Shown in pieces: positions 26,143-35,139 of a DNA stretch of 64,000 nt (position 1 is its first letter; each line of letters begins with the position of its first letter). The position numbers and the translations under genes were made by a program. This DNA is from Janibacter limosus (GTDB taxonomy: Bacteria; Actinomycetota; Actinomycetes; Actinomycetales; Dermatophilaceae): the NCBI RefSeq assembly GCF_004295485.1, contig NZ_CP036164.1:3038001-3102000 (forward strand), read 5' to 3'. The notes beneath the pieces were generated by a model. That model had not been told where the DNA came from. It made no database searches and was given only the letters and a program-made list of their open reading frames with translations.

Positions 26143-27570
26143 CCTCCGACTGGCGCCCTGTTGGGTTGCCTTCCAGTTGATCTGTCCGGCCCCTCGGGCT
26201 CGCCGCCGGCCGGGGCGGTCATGACCTGATAAGAGCTTGGCAGTTCCTCACCAGTGTCCTGTCTGACCGCCCACGGCCGACGTCACCCAGTCGACGACAG
26301 CCGAGAAGGGCGCTTCCAGCATGACAGCAGCAGCACCGACATACCCAGACCACGAAGCCGTGGAGGAGGTCGTCGGCGGCATCGACACCCACGCCGACAC
26401 CATCCACGTGGCCGTGGTGACCGTTGTAGGGCGCGATGTCGCCGACGAAGAATTCCTCACCACGCTCGCCGGGTACCGCGCAGCGACCGACTTCCTTCAG
26501 GCCCATGGCGTGATCGAGCGTGTCGGGATCGAGGGCACCAGCTCCTACGGGGCAGGCATCGCCCGGGCCTGCGCCGCGGCCGGTATGGACGTGCGGGAAG
26601 TCCTGCGACCCGACAAGACCGTGCGCCGCAAACAAGGCAAGTCCGACCCCATCGACGCCTACCACGCAGCCCGCGCCGTGCTGTCGGGGCGATCGACCTC
26701 GGCGCCCAAGGACGAGAAGATCCTCGGTCTGCGCGCCCTGCACACCGCGCGACGCTCAGCCGTCAAGGCCCGCACCGCGACGATCCACCAGATCCAACAA
26801 CTCCTGATCACCGCCCCCGACGGCATCCGGGAGAAGTACCGCGACCTGAACAACGCTCGACTGGTCGAGACACTCGCTCGCTGTCGCCCCAACCGGGATG
26901 ACCTGGTCGGTGGCGCCGTGCTGCGAGCGATGAAAGACCTCGCCGCCCGCCACGCCTTCTTGGACGAGCAGGCCAGCGACCTCGAAGCCGACATCACGGC
27001 CATCGTCCGCACGCTCAACCCCGGCCTGCTCGGCGCCCACGGCGTCGGCCCGGACACCGCAGCACAACTGCTGATCACCGCCGGGGGCAACCCCGAACGC
27101 CTCAGCCACGAGGCGTCGTTCGCCGCGCTGTGTGGGACTGCGCCCGTACCCGCGTCCTCGGGCAAAACCAACCGCTACCGGCTGTCGCGAGGAGGAGACC
27201 GCGCGGCCAACAGCGCACTACACCGCATCGCTCTGGTGCGCATGGTCAGCCACGCCCAGACCCGCGGCTACGTCCAGCGACAACGCGACAAAGGCCGCTC
27301 CAGCAAGGAGATCCTGCGCCGCCTCAAGCGAGCCATCGCCCGCGAGATCTTCAAATACCTCACCCGGACCATCACCGTGCCCGCCATCGACGACCTACGA
27401 CCGATGAGACAGGCCAAGAACATCACCTTGACCAGCGCCGCCCAACACTTCGGCGTCTGGCCCGCACGCATCTCCACCCTCGAACGAGGCACCAGACGAG
27501 ACGACGACCTCGCCAACGCCTACCGCGCCTGGCTCACCGCCGCTTGACAATCAATAGGAGCATCAACGCT
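26143..27570 (+). mobile_element. IS110-family insertion sequence A (ends approximate)
   Basis: One transposase gene (26321-27547) preceded by about 180 bp of noncoding DNA and followed by a short tail. IS110 elements have no terminal inverted repeats and recombine at a short core, so exact ends cannot be fixed without an empty site or a second copy. The upstream noncoding end is where IS110-group elements encode their bridge RNA. Inserted between the HNH gene and an SDR gene. Confidence 0.7.
26321..27547 (+). CDS. IS110-family transposase (DEDD, with C-terminal HTH extension)
   Basis: A 408-aa serine/DEDD recombinase. The RuvC-like acidic residues are visible as D22 (GGIDTHAD), E71 (GIEGTSSYG), D109 and D112 (KSDPIDAYHAA). 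The C-terminal Tnp20 domain includes LLGAHGVGPDTAAQLLITAG and AALCGTAPVPASSGKTNRYRLSRGGDRAAN, holding the conserved serine. After the usual end (IAREIFKYL) about 50 further residues form an XRE-like helix-turn-helix (KNITLTSAAQHFGVWPARIS), an extension seen in a subset of actinobacterial members. Apparently intact. Confidence 0.93.
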   Translation: MTAAAPTYPDHEAVEEVVGGIDTHADTIHVAVVTVVGRDVADEEFLTTLAGYRAATDFLQAHGVIERVGIEGTSSYGAGIARACAAAGMDVREVLRPDKTVRRKQGKSDPIDAYHAARAVLSGRSTSAPKDEKILGLRALHTARRSAVKARTATIHQIQQLLITAPDGIREKYRDLNNARLVETLARCRPNRDDLVGGAVLRAMKDLAARHAFLDEQASDLEADITAIVRTLNPGLLGAHGVGPDTAAQLLITAGGNPERLSHEASFAALCGTAPVPASSGKTNRYRLSRGGDRAANSALHRIALVRMVSHAQTRGYVQRQRDKGRSSKEILRRLKRAIAREIFKYLTRTITVPAIDDLRPMRQAKNITLTSAAQHFGVWPARISTLERGTRRDDDLANAYRAWLTAA

Positions 27571-27630
27571 CCGCGACCCACTTCAGCTGGGGACAAGCCC
27601 CCTTCGGCTGGGAAGGATGTGGACGAGTGG

Positions 27631-27668
27631 CTTCGAGACGCCCGCTACGCGGACTCCTCAGCCAGCGG
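27631..27668 (+). repeat. REP-like palindrome, copy 5
   Basis: CTTCGAGACGCCCGCTACGCGGACTCCTCAGCCAGCGG, a diverged copy overlapping the 3' end of the SDR gene on the other strand. Confidence 0.65.
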
Positions 27669-28587
27669 AGGCGGGCACGAAGCGGGGGCGCACGCCGGTG
27701 AGCTCCTCGGAGATCTCCCACAGACGACGCATCGCCTCCGGGTCCCGCGAGCCCGAGGACGAACCCACGGCAACCGGGCGACCCCGCGTCTCCCCGGGCC
27801 CACTCGGCCCGTAGAACGCACTGCCGACCGCCGTCGGGTCGGTGGCGGCACGCAGGGTGGGCAGGGCCCCCTTCGCCGCGCTCTGGCCGGTCACCCAGGT
27901 GCCGGCAGCGATGAACGGTCGCACGGGGAGAGGCAGGTAGCGGGCCAAGGACGTCCGCGAGAGACCGGGGTGCGCCGCGACCGCGATGGTCTGCGCGCGC
28001 GCCTCCGCCAGTCGTCGCTGCAGCTCGTGGGTGAAGAGCAGGTTGGTCAGCTTGGACCGGCCGTAGGCGCCCATCGAGTCGTATCCACGCTCGGCCTGCA
28101 GGTTGTCGAAGTCCAGCACCCCGCCACCCCACCGGTGGGCCAAGCTCGTCACCGTGACCACCCGGGAGCCGGGCGTCACGAGCAGCCGGTCGAGCAGCAG
28201 CCCGGTCAGCGCGAAGTGCCCCAGGTGGTTGGTGCCCACCTGCAGCTCGAAACCGTCCTGCGTCACGCCCCGAGGCGTCATCATCAGCCCCGCGTTGTTG
28301 ACCAGCAGGTCGATCCGCTCGTGCCGTCCACGGATCTCGTCCGCCGCCTCACGCACCGACTCCAGCGAGGCCAGATCCAGACGCACGACCTCGGCGCCGG
28401 GCAGCGACGAGGTGACCTGCTCTCCCTTCGACATGTCACGGCAGGCGAGGACCACGGCGGCTCCGCGCGCGGACAGCTCCCGTGCGGTCACGGCTCCCAG
28501 CCCTGAGTTGGCACCGGTGATCACCACGGTGCGTCCGCTCTGGTCGGGCATGCTGTCCAGGGACCAGGTGCTGCGGGTGCGTGTCAT
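27658..28587 (-). CDS. Short-chain dehydrogenase/reductase (retinol-dehydrogenase-like)
   Basis: A 309-aa classical SDR. The cofactor fold is TVVITGANSGLGAVTARELSARGA, followed by NNAGLMMTPRG and the catalytic Ser...Tyr-x3-Lys in TVTSLAHRW and YGRSKLTN. The long-chain architecture with a C-terminal extension matches the oxidoreductase/retinol dehydrogenase-like subgroup. Substrate unknown. Start ATG 28587 (MTRTRSTWSLDSMPDQSG); further upstream codons are a REP-like repeat. The stop codon lies within REP copy 5. Confidence 0.88.
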   Translation of the reverse strand: MTRTRSTWSLDSMPDQSGRTVVITGANSGLGAVTARELSARGAAVVLACRDMSKGEQVTSSLPGAEVVRLDLASLESVREAADEIRGRHERIDLLVNNAGLMMTPRGVTQDGFELQVGTNHLGHFALTGLLLDRLLVTPGSRVVTVTSLAHRWGGGVLDFDNLQAERGYDSMGAYGRSKLTNLLFTHELQRRLAEARAQTIAVAAHPGLSRTSLARYLPLPVRPFIAAGTWVTGQSAAKGALPTLRAATDPTAVGSAFYGPSGPGETRGRPVAVGSSSGSRDPEAMRRLWEISEELTGVRPRFVPASAG

Positions 28588-28606
28588 GGGGCAACCCTGC
28601 CACCGT

Positions 28607-28661
28607 CCTTCGAGACGGTTGCTTCGCAACCGCCCACGCGGAGCGTGGGGCCCACTCAGGA
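28607..28661 (+). repeat. REP-like palindrome, copy 6 (with internal hairpin insertion)
   Basis: CCTTCGAGACGGTTGC-TTC-GCAACCGCC then an extra hairpin CCACGC-GGA-GCGTGG before CCCACTCAGGA. It lies just upstream of the SDR start. Confidence 0.75.
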
Positions 28662-28775
28662 CTCGGGATCGCGAGAACGCCTTGGTGCCCACGGTGACGA
28701 CAAAGGCCGATGAGGTCACACCTGGCCCACCCCGCTCGTCAGATCAGTGACAGCATCGACACGGGAGGTAGGGCC

Positions 28776-29651
28776 ATGGACACCGCAGCGCAGACCGAGG
28801 ACTTCGAGCAGGAGCGACCACGGCTCGTCGGGCTCGCCGCCCGCATCCTCGGCGACCACGCCGAGGCGGAGGACATCGTGCAGCAGGCCTGGCTGCGGCT
28901 GCACGGCACGGACACCGACATCGAGTCGCTGCCCGCGTGGCTGACCACCGTCACGACCCGGCTGTGCCTCGACCGCCTCAAGTCGCGAACCCCTCTGCCG
29001 CACAGCGAGATCGAGCCCGAGGAGGCCGCACCGGACATCGCCGACGACATCGTCCTGGCCGACACCGTCGGCGTCGCCCTCCAGGCCGTCATCGAGCGGC
29101 TCACCCCCGGCGAGCGCGCCGCCTTCGTGCTGCACGACAGCTTCGGCTTCGACTTCGCCACCATCGCCGCGATCCTCGACACCACCCCGGCCGCGGCCCG
29201 CAAGCTCGCCTCGCGCGCACGGGGCAAGGTGCGGACTCGGTCCCTTCGAGGCTCGGCCGCGGACGGCCTCGCACCTCAGGGAGCGGGGACACATGACTGG
29301 GAGATCGTCGACGCCTTCATGGCGGCCGCCCGAGAGGGCGACTTCGACTCCCTTCTCTCGCTGCTCGCTCCGGATGCCGCGATCACCGCGGACGCCGCCG
29401 CCATCGCCACCGGCACCCCCGAGCGGATCGACGGCCGGCAGCAGATCGCCGAGTTCTTCAACGGCAGCGCACACTCGGCCCTCGCCGTGCTCGTCGACGA
29501 GCGACCTGCCGCCGCGTGGTTCCTCAAGGGCGAGGCCAAGGTGCTCTTCGACTTCACCCTCGAGGACGGTCTGGTGCAGGGCATCACCTTCCGCGCCGAC
29601 CCCGAGCTGCTCGCCCGGGTCACCCGTCGCACCGACACCCGACGCGGCTGA
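28776..29651 (+). CDS. ECF41-like RNA polymerase sigma factor with SnoaL-like C-terminus
   Basis: A 291-aa extracytoplasmic-function sigma factor. Region 2 is VGLAARILGDHAEAEDIVQQAWLRL, region 4 is LTPGERAAFVLHDSFGFDFATIAAIL...AARKLASRARGKVR, and a C-terminal NTF2/SnoaL-like domain (VDAFMAAAREGDFDSLLSLLAPDAAI) follows, which in ECF41/SigJ-type factors regulates activity in cis. GGGAGG precedes ATG 28776. The linker between sigma and SnoaL domains is encoded by a complete REP-like repeat read in frame (residues about 156-171). The small gene just downstream is a likely partner. Confidence 0.9.
   Translation: MDTAAQTEDFEQERPRLVGLAARILGDHAEAEDIVQQAWLRLHGTDTDIESLPAWLTTVTTRLCLDRLKSRTPLPHSEIEPEEAAPDIADDIVLADTVGVALQAVIERLTPGERAAFVLHDSFGFDFATIAAILDTTPAAARKLASRARGKVRTRSLRGSAADGLAPQGAGTHDWEIVDAFMAAAREGDFDSLLSLLAPDAAITADAAAIATGTPERIDGRQQIAEFFNGSAHSALAVLVDERPAAAWFLKGEAKVLFDFTLEDGLVQGITFRADPELLARVTRRTDTRRG
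29242..29288 (+). repeat. REP-like palindrome, copy 7, inside the ECF sigma gene
   Basis: CCCTTCGAGGCTCGGCCGCGGACGGCCTCGCACCTCAGGGAGCGGGG lies wholly within the coding sequence and keeps the frame (encoding RSLRGSAADGLAPQGAG). It is the same sequence variant as copies 3 and 11. Confidence 0.8.
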
Positions 29652-29715
29652 GCGTCACATCCGCACCTCCCCGCTCGTCAACACTGCACAGACACACCCG
29701 TACAGGAGACTCGAC

Positions 29716-29952
29716 ATGAAGACCATGACCTGCCGACAGCTCGGCGGCCCCTGCGACCTCGCCCACCAGGGCGAGAGCGCCGACGACGTCATCAACGCCC
29801 AGGACCAGCACCTCAAGGCGATGGAGAAGGAGGGCGACGCGGCCCACCAGCCCGCCCGCAACGAGATGAAGAAGCGCTGGTTGCGCCCGCGCAAGGCGCT
29901 GGGTTGGTACAACGCGACCAAGGCGACCTTCGCGGACCTGCCGCAGGACTGA
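29716..29952 (+). CDS. Small DUF1059-like protein
   Basis: A 78-aa soluble protein starting MKTMTCRQLGGPCDLAHQGESADDVINAQDQHLKAMEKEGDAAHQ. The Cys...Cys spacing and the D(D/E)V...H..HL pattern resemble DUF1059 small proteins, which often accompany ECF sigma genes. AGGAG precedes ATG 29716. Located 64 bp after the sigma gene, probably its regulon member. Function unknown. Confidence 0.7.
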   Translation: MKTMTCRQLGGPCDLAHQGESADDVINAQDQHLKAMEKEGDAAHQPARNEMKKRWLRPRKALGWYNATKATFADLPQD

Positions 29953-29968
29953 GCTCCACCCACCCAGC

Positions 29969-30001
29969 GACGAAGGGAGGGCCCCGCGCCCTCCCTTCGT
30001 C
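29969..30001. terminator. Perfect 14-bp stem-loop terminator
   Basis: GACGAAGGGAGGGC / GCCCTCCCTTCGTC with a 5-nt CCCGC loop, 17 bp after the stop of the DUF1059-like gene. The arms contain the over-represented CGAAGGG heptamer and its complement. Confidence 0.8.
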
Positions 30002-30124
30002 AGCCGCTCTGCGATCCCCGTCGCACTCCCCGAGCGAGCTGGCGGTCGGACCGGCTACTGTCGGGTCACTTGTCCACCAACGGCGGTGCTGCGGGATCCC
30101 TGTGCCGCCCGGGAGGTCCCCGCC

Positions 30125-31822
30125 ATGCACCCCAGTCGTCGCTCCCTCCTCGCTGGTGCCGGTGGCGCCGCGGCCCTCGCCGCGTTGCCCGCGAGCGCCT
30201 CGGCCCTGTCCCTGCCGGGCATCCCGGTCCCGGATCTCACGGACCCGCTGGACGCGCTGGACTCGACGGGCGCCCTGAGCGTCGCGGACCGAACGGCCGC
30301 GATCGCCCACAAGGCGGCCGTCCCCGAGATCTTCCGGGCGCCCCAGCAGGTCGCCTCGCACACCGACGTCATCGTCATCGGGACCGGATTCGGCGCCAGC
30401 GTCAGCGCGCTGCGTCTGGGCCAGGCCGGTGCCCGCGTCGCGATGCTCGAGCGTGGCTCCCGCTGGCCGCGCGACCCGTGGCGCCGCATCCACGCTGCTG
30501 ACACCGCACTCGACGGTCGAGGCGTGTGGCACAAGCGCAGCATCAAGGACCTGCTCGGACTCGCACACCCGGTCGACAAGTTCGGCGGGGTCCTCGACGA
30601 CACGATCTACGAGCACCTGCGCGTGTGGCGCGGGGCAGCGGTCGGCGGTGGCTCCATCGTCTTCACCGGCGTGCTCCTCGAGCCGCCCAAGGAGTACTTC
30701 GAGCACCTCTTCGGCGGCACCGTCAGCCAGCGCGAGATGCACGAGAAGTGGTACCCCAAGGCGCGCACGATGCTCAACGCCTCGCCGATGCCGGACGACA
30801 TCTACCAGGCTCCCCCCTTCGGCCACTCCCGACGGTGGGACAAGCACGCCCGCACGGCCGGCTACGAGATCGAGCAGCTGGACGGCATCTGGGACTGGGA
30901 GGTCGTGCGCAAGGAGCTGCAGGGGCGCTCGCGCCGCTCGGCGACGATCGGCGAGAGCAACTACGGCAACGCCAACGGCGCCAAGTGGGACCTCACCCTC
31001 AACTACCTGCCCGCCGCCGAGGCCACGGGCAAGGTCACGGTCCACCACTGGCACGTCGTCGACCGCATCGGCCAGGACAGCCGAGGTCGCTACACCGTCG
31101 ACCTGCACATCGTCGACCCCACGGGACGGGTCCTGCAGGAGCGGACCCTCACCTGCGACCGGCTCGTCCTCGGGGCCGGCAGCGTCGGCACCTCCGAGCT
31201 GCTCGTGCGCGCCAAGGCGGAGGGCACCCTCCGCAATCTCGACGACTCCGTCGGCGAGGGCTTCGGCACCAACGGCGACGCGGCGATGGCCCAGTTCCTG
31301 GGCACGTCGCAGGGTCTTGCCCAGGGCTCGCCCTCCGCATCGACGATCCTCGACCGGTCCGGAGACATCCCTGCCCGGATGGAGAGCTGGTACACGCTCG
31401 GGCTGCAGGTCAACGCCGGCATCCTCGGCTCGCTCGGCATGGCGATGGACCCGGCCCGGGCGCGCTTCGTCTACAGCGCCGCCAAGGACCGCGTCATCCT
31501 CGACTGGCCCAAGGACGGCAACAAGGCCGCAGAGGACGCGCTGCGCGCCATGCAGGACAAGGTCGCTGCGGCCAACGGCGTGGGGACCGGCGTCCCGGTC
31601 CTCGGCGTCCCGGACGTCGGGACGAGCTTCACCGCGCACCCGCTCGGCGGCGCGGTGATCGGCGAGGCCACCGACTCCTACGGCCGGGTCAAGGGCCACC
31701 GCGGTCTCTACGTCATGGACGGCGCGGCCATCCCCGGGAGCACGGGCACGGCCAACCCCTCACTGACCATCACCGCCCTGGCCGAGCGCAACATCGCCAA
31801 GGTCATCGCCGACGGACGGTAG
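30125..31822 (+). CDS. Cholesterol-oxidase-like GMC flavoprotein, Tat-exported
   Basis: A 565-aa GMC oxidoreductase. The N-terminus has a twin-arginine signal ([11 protein letters not shown]...LPASASA). The FAD dinucleotide fold is [19 protein letters not shown] near residue 80. Further motifs are [16 protein letters not shown], and C-terminally [21 protein letters not shown] with [19 protein letters not shown]. This resembles ChoD-type 3beta-hydroxysteroid oxidases, so it may oxidise sterols outside the cell; substrate is inference. ATG 30125 chosen because it begins the signal peptide. A strong hairpin follows. Confidence 0.88.
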   Translation: MHPSRRSLLAGAGGAAALAALPASASALSLPGIPVPDLTDPLDALDSTGALSVADRTAAIAHKAAVPEIFRAPQQVASHTDVIVIGTGFGASVSALRLGQAGARVAMLERGSRWPRDPWRRIHAADTALDGRGVWHKRSIKDLLGLAHPVDKFGGVLDDTIYEHLRVWRGAAVGGGSIVFTGVLLEPPKEYFEHLFGGTVSQREMHEKWYPKARTMLNASPMPDDIYQAPPFGHSRRWDKHARTAGYEIEQLDGIWDWEVVRKELQGRSRRSATIGESNYGNANGAKWDLTLNYLPAAEATGKVTVHHWHVVDRIGQDSRGRYTVDLHIVDPTGRVLQERTLTCDRLVLGAGSVGTSELLVRAKAEGTLRNLDDSVGEGFGTNGDAAMAQFLGTSQGLAQGSPSASTILDRSGDIPARMESWYTLGLQVNAGILGSLGMAMDPARARFVYSAAKDRVILDWPKDGNKAAEDALRAMQDKVAAANGVGTGVPVLGVPDVGTSFTAHPLGGAVIGEATDSYGRVKGHRGLYVMDGAAIPGSTGTANPSLTITALAERNIAKVIADGR

Positions 31823-31878
31823 GGACGCAGACAACACCCGGGACAAAGGGGTGACCACGCCAGCGTCGTAGTCTGGCC

Positions 31879-31905
31879 GGGCCGGGGCGCGATGCGCCCC
31901 GGCCC
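31879..31905. terminator. Perfect 12-bp GC-rich hairpin
   Basis: GGGCCGGGGCGC-GAT-GCGCCCCGGCCC, 57 bp after the oxidase stop and 29 bp before the SulP start. It could terminate the former or act in the leader of the latter. Confidence 0.7.
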
Positions 31906-31933
31906 GTTGTCATCCACCCCCGGACGGATCCCC

Positions 31934-33448
31934 GTGAGCACCGCCATGCCTCCTGCCACCGACACCACGTCCCCCGAGATCTCCGTGCGGGCGGCACTGC
32001 GCTCCCCGCGGTTGCTGCGCACCGAGGTCCTCGGCGGGCTCGTCGTCGCGCTGGCCCTGATCCCCGAGGCGATCTCCTTCTCGATCATCGCCGGGGTGGA
32101 CCCGCGGGTGGGGCTCTTCGCGTCCTTCACCATGGCGGTGTCGATCGCCTTCCTCGGCGGCCGACCGGCGATGATCTCGGCGGCCACGGGTGCCGTCGCG
32201 CTCGTCATCGCCCCGCTCATGCACGAGCACGGCTACGACTACCTCATCGCGACCGTCCTGCTCGCCGGTGTCATCCAGATCGCGCTCGGGCTGGCCGGCG
32301 CGGCGAGGCTGATGCGCTTCATCCCCCGCCAGGTGATGGTCGGCTTCGTCAACGCGCTGGCCATCCTCATCTTCATCGCGCAGATCCCCCATCTCGTCGA
32401 CGTGCCGTGGCTCGTCTACCCGATGATCGTGGTCGGCATCGCGATCATCGTCCAGTTCCCCCGGCTCACGGCCGTCATCCCCGCGCCGCTCATCGCGATC
32501 GTCGCGCTCACCGCCTTCGTCCTGCTGGGCGGCATCAGCGTCCCGGACGTCGCCGACCAGGGACAGCTGCCCGACAGCCTGCCGGCGCTCTTCCTCCCCG
32601 ACGTACCGCTCACCTGGCAGACCCTGCAGATCATCGGCCCCTACGCCCTGGCCATGGCCCTCGTCGGCCTGCTCGAGTCGCTGCTCACGGCCAAGCTCGT
32701 CGACGACATCACCGACACCCACTCCGACAAGACGCGCGAGGCCTGCGGCCAGGGCGCGGCCAATGTCATCACCGGGTTCTTCGGCGGCATGGGCGGCTGC
32801 GCGATGATCGGGCAGACGATGATCAACGTCAAGGCGTCGGGGGCGCGCACCCGGATCTCGACCTTCCTTGCCGGGGTCTTCCTGCTGGTCCTCGTCGTCG
32901 GCTTCGGCGACATCGTCGGCCTCATCCCGATGGCCGCGCTCGTCGCCGTGATGATCATGGTCTCCGTCGGCACCTTCGACTGGCACTCGATCCGCCCCGC
33001 CACCCTGCGCCGCATGCCGAAGTCCGAGACCACCGTCATGCTCGCCACCGTCGCCGTCACCGTGACGACCCACAACCTCGCGATCGGTGTCGTCGTCGGC
33101 GTGCTCGTGGCGATGGTCCTCTTCGCCCGCCGCGTCGCTCACCTCACGCAGACCCACCGCGAGATCGTGGAGGACGAAGGGGGCGTCACCGCCGTCTACC
33201 GCGTCACCGGTGAGCTCTTCTTCGCCTCGAGCAACGACCTCTACACGCAGTTCGACTACATCGGCGACCCGCCGCGGGTGCGCATCGACCTCACCGACAG
33301 CCACATCTGGGACGCCTCCACCGTCGCGGCGCTCGACGCGATCGTCACCAAGTACGAGCGCAAGGGCAAGAGCGTCGAGGTCACCGGGCTCAACGCGGCG
33401 AGCGCCGAGCGCCATGACCGGCTCAGCGGTGACCTCGGGATGCACTGA
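31934..33448 (+). CDS. SulP-family anion transporter with STAS domain
   Basis: A 504-aa membrane transporter. After a short N-terminus come 10-12 hydrophobic helices with the SulP signature ([25 protein letters not shown]), the [28 protein letters not shown] segment and a cytosolic C-terminal STAS domain ([16 protein letters not shown]...[20 protein letters not shown]). Carries sulfate, bicarbonate or related anions; which one is unknown. GTG 31934 preferred over ATG 31946. A hairpin sits just upstream. Confidence 0.92.
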   Translation: MSTAMPPATDTTSPEISVRAALRSPRLLRTEVLGGLVVALALIPEAISFSIIAGVDPRVGLFASFTMAVSIAFLGGRPAMISAATGAVALVIAPLMHEHGYDYLIATVLLAGVIQIALGLAGAARLMRFIPRQVMVGFVNALAILIFIAQIPHLVDVPWLVYPMIVVGIAIIVQFPRLTAVIPAPLIAIVALTAFVLLGGISVPDVADQGQLPDSLPALFLPDVPLTWQTLQIIGPYALAMALVGLLESLLTAKLVDDITDTHSDKTREACGQGAANVITGFFGGMGGCAMIGQTMINVKASGARTRISTFLAGVFLLVLVVGFGDIVGLIPMAALVAVMIMVSVGTFDWHSIRPATLRRMPKSETTVMLATVAVTVTTHNLAIGVVVGVLVAMVLFARRVAHLTQTHREIVEDEGGVTAVYRVTGELFFASSNDLYTQFDYIGDPPRVRIDLTDSHIWDASTVAALDAIVTKYERKGKSVEVTGLNAASAERHDRLSGDLGMH

Positions 33449-33478
33449 TCCCGGCAGTCACGGACAAGGCGCGTCTCG

Positions 33479-33871
33479 TCACGCGCTGTGTCGTCGAGTC
33501 GCGCTGTGTCGTTGAGTCGCAGCGTGCGCGAGCACCATCAGCCCGGCGCCGACGAGGCTCCCCACCGCGTACCAGCCGATGTCCCGGGTGTCGAAGCCCG
33601 ACCCGAGTAGCAGGCTCAGGGCGGGCAGCCGCGCCGGGACACCCGTCAGCTGGACCAGCTCGACGAGCACGCACGCGACGAAGGCCGTCCCGGCCACCGC
33701 GAGTGGCCGTCCCCGCTACACCAGCGAGATCGCGAAGCACGCCGCCATCGCGTAGAGCACGCTCCCCGCGGCGTCGGCCCAGGCCAGGTGTCGGACCAGC
33801 TGCACGGACAACCCGGCGAGGACGACGACGGCGAGGCACGAGGCGGAGACGACGCGGGGCACGGGCGCCAT
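33479..33871 (-). pseudogene. DUF2809 membrane protein interrupted by an in-frame amber codon
   Basis: Read from ATG 33871 the frame encodes MAPVPRVVSASCLAVVVLAG...YAMAACFAISLV, meets TAG at 33716-33718, and continues in the same frame with RGRPLAVAGTAFVACVLVELVQLTGVPARLP...TRDIGWYAVGSLVGAGLMVLAHA. Both halves are hydrophobic and together give the ~130-aa, four-helix DUF2809 pattern (ELVQLT, GSxFDxxDIxxYxxG). A single-base nonsense change explains it, or a sequencing error. The 3' end carries an 18-bp tandem repeat (33482-33517). Confidence 0.75.
33482..33517. repeat. Two tandem 18-bp repeats at the 3' end of the DUF2809 pseudogene
   Basis: CGCGCTGTGTCGTCGAGT followed directly by CGCGCTGTGTCGTTGAGT (one mismatch). 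Confidence 0.85.
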
Positions 33872-33925
33872 CCCACCCCAGCGACCTGAGCCCGACCTGA
33901 GGGCCAGCCGTGACAGGCTCGGTCC

Positions 33926-34456
33926 GTGCCCGGCCACACCGTCCTGCAGCTGCCCGCCCCCGCCCTCGAGGGCTGGGTGCGGGAGCGCCCCCGCCACTAC
34001 GACGAGGCCTTCGTCTCGGCCGACCCCGACTTCGGCCATGCGCACATCACGGCACTGGCCCCCTTCGCCCCCTCACCGACAGCGGAGCAGCTGGCGACGA
34101 TCGCCGGCATCGCGGCCGCCACTGCGCCGATCACGGTGCGGCTGAGCGAGATCGGCGAGTTCCCCGACGGGATCATCCACCTGCGGCCGGAGCCGGAGGG
34201 CCCCCTTCGCGCACTGACCGAGGCCCTCGTGGTGGCCTTCCCCGAGCACCCTCCCTACGAAGGGAGGTTCGGCCCGAGCCCGGTCCCGCACCTCACGCTC
34301 GACGCCGCCAGCGACGGGGTGGACGTCGGCTCCACGCGGGCGCTGCTCGCCGGCCTGGTGCCGGTGCCGTGCATGCTCACCGAGCTGCAGCTGGCCTGGT
34401 GGGAGAGCGGTCGCTGCCACGTCATGCAGCGGTGGCCGCTCAGGACAGCAGGCTGA
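33926..34456 (+). CDS. 2'-5' RNA ligase / cyclic phosphodiesterase (2H) family protein
   Basis: A 176-aa 2H-phosphoesterase. The first HxT motif is H40-I-T42 in GHAHITALAPF and the second is HLT in VPHLTLDAA about residue 121. Family members hydrolyse 2',3'-cyclic phosphates or ligate RNA ends; in vivo substrates are mostly unknown. GTG start 33926. Its last 17 bp overlap the convergent MDMPI-type gene. Confidence 0.87.
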   Translation: MPGHTVLQLPAPALEGWVRERPRHYDEAFVSADPDFGHAHITALAPFAPSPTAEQLATIAGIAAATAPITVRLSEIGEFPDGIIHLRPEPEGPLRALTEALVVAFPEHPPYEGRFGPSPVPHLTLDAASDGVDVGSTRALLAGLVPVPCMLTELQLAWWESGRCHVMQRWPLRTAG

Positions 34457-35063
34457 GGCCCGGCCCCTCGAGGTCGGCCAGCGCCGCGGTGCGGCCCGAG
34501 ATCACCAGGAGGAGGGCGAGCGCCGGTCCATGGACCTGGGGTCCGTCACCGATCGACAGCTCCATGTCGTCAGCGTGCAGCGTGACCCGCTCGGCCCGCT
34601 GACGACCGCCGCCCAGCCCCTCGGAGACGCGCGCCTGGTAGCGCAGGGCCCGCTCGATGCTCTCGGCGGCGTAGTCGTGCCAGATGCCGAGCGGCCGGCG
34701 GATGTCCTCACCGTGCACCACCTCCTCGACGAGCCGGCTGTCCACCGGCGCAGGCGGGCCGGTGCGGCGCGGGGCGACCTCACGCAGCCGGCTGAGCGTC
34801 TCGCGCGGCGTGGCGCCCTGGTTGCGCTGCACCCCCTGCTGGGTCTGCCGGTCGAAGTTGCCCCGCGCCCGTGCCATGTCGACCACGATGCCGAAGGGAG
34901 TGGTCCGCGCGTTGGCCACGAGGTGCGCCGCGACGTCGTGGACGCTCCAGCCCTCGCAGAGCGAGGGCTCGCGCCACTGCTCCTCGGTCAGGCGCTCGAG
35001 ATCGTCGGCGAGCGCTGCCCGCTCGGCGTGGACCAGTTCCCAGACATCTCCCATGGGGTTCAT
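34440..35063 (-). CDS. Maleylpyruvate-isomerase-family, mycothiol-dependent-type protein (DinB fold)
   Basis: A 207-aa MDMPI/DinB-like four-helix-bundle protein with the usual opening VWELVHAERAALADDLERLTEEQW, LCEGWSVHDVAAHLVAN (first metal His) and RLVEEVVHGEDIRRPLG (second His). The C-terminus has the beta MDMPI domain. Actinobacteria use many such paralogues as thiol transferases; substrate unknown. Start ATG 35063; ATG 35054 also possible. Upstream lies a REP-like repeat, and the 3' end overlaps the 2H-ligase gene. Confidence 0.87.
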   Translation of the reverse strand: MNPMGDVWELVHAERAALADDLERLTEEQWREPSLCEGWSVHDVAAHLVANARTTPFGIVVDMARARGNFDRQTQQGVQRNQGATPRETLSRLREVAPRRTGPPAPVDSRLVEEVVHGEDIRRPLGIWHDYAAESIERALRYQARVSEGLGGGRQRAERVTLHADDMELSIGDGPQVHGPALALLLVISGRTAALADLEGPGLSLLS

Positions 35064-35070
35064 GCTGCCA

Positions 35071-35113
35071 CCCTTCGAGACGCTTGCTTCGCAAGCTCCT
35101 CAGGGAGCGGGGG
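35071..35113 (+). repeat. REP-like palindrome, copy 8
   Basis: CCCTTCGAGACGCTTGC-TTC-GCAAGCTCCTCAGGGAGCGGGG. Here the inner stem is CTTGC/GCAAG, a compensatory change relative to copy 1, and the outer CCCT...AGGG is intact. Between two divergent genes. Confidence 0.85.
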
Positions 35114-35139
35114 GTGACAGCGGGCCTAGGGTGGCGAGC

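Noticed and set aside
27548..27630. tRNA gene next to the IS110 element
   Set aside because: No cloverleaf or anticodon arm can be formed from the sequence; only IS tail and spacer.
31910..33445. 511-codon minus-strand open frame
   Set aside because: Shadow of the SulP transporter, again Asp/Gly/Arg-rich.
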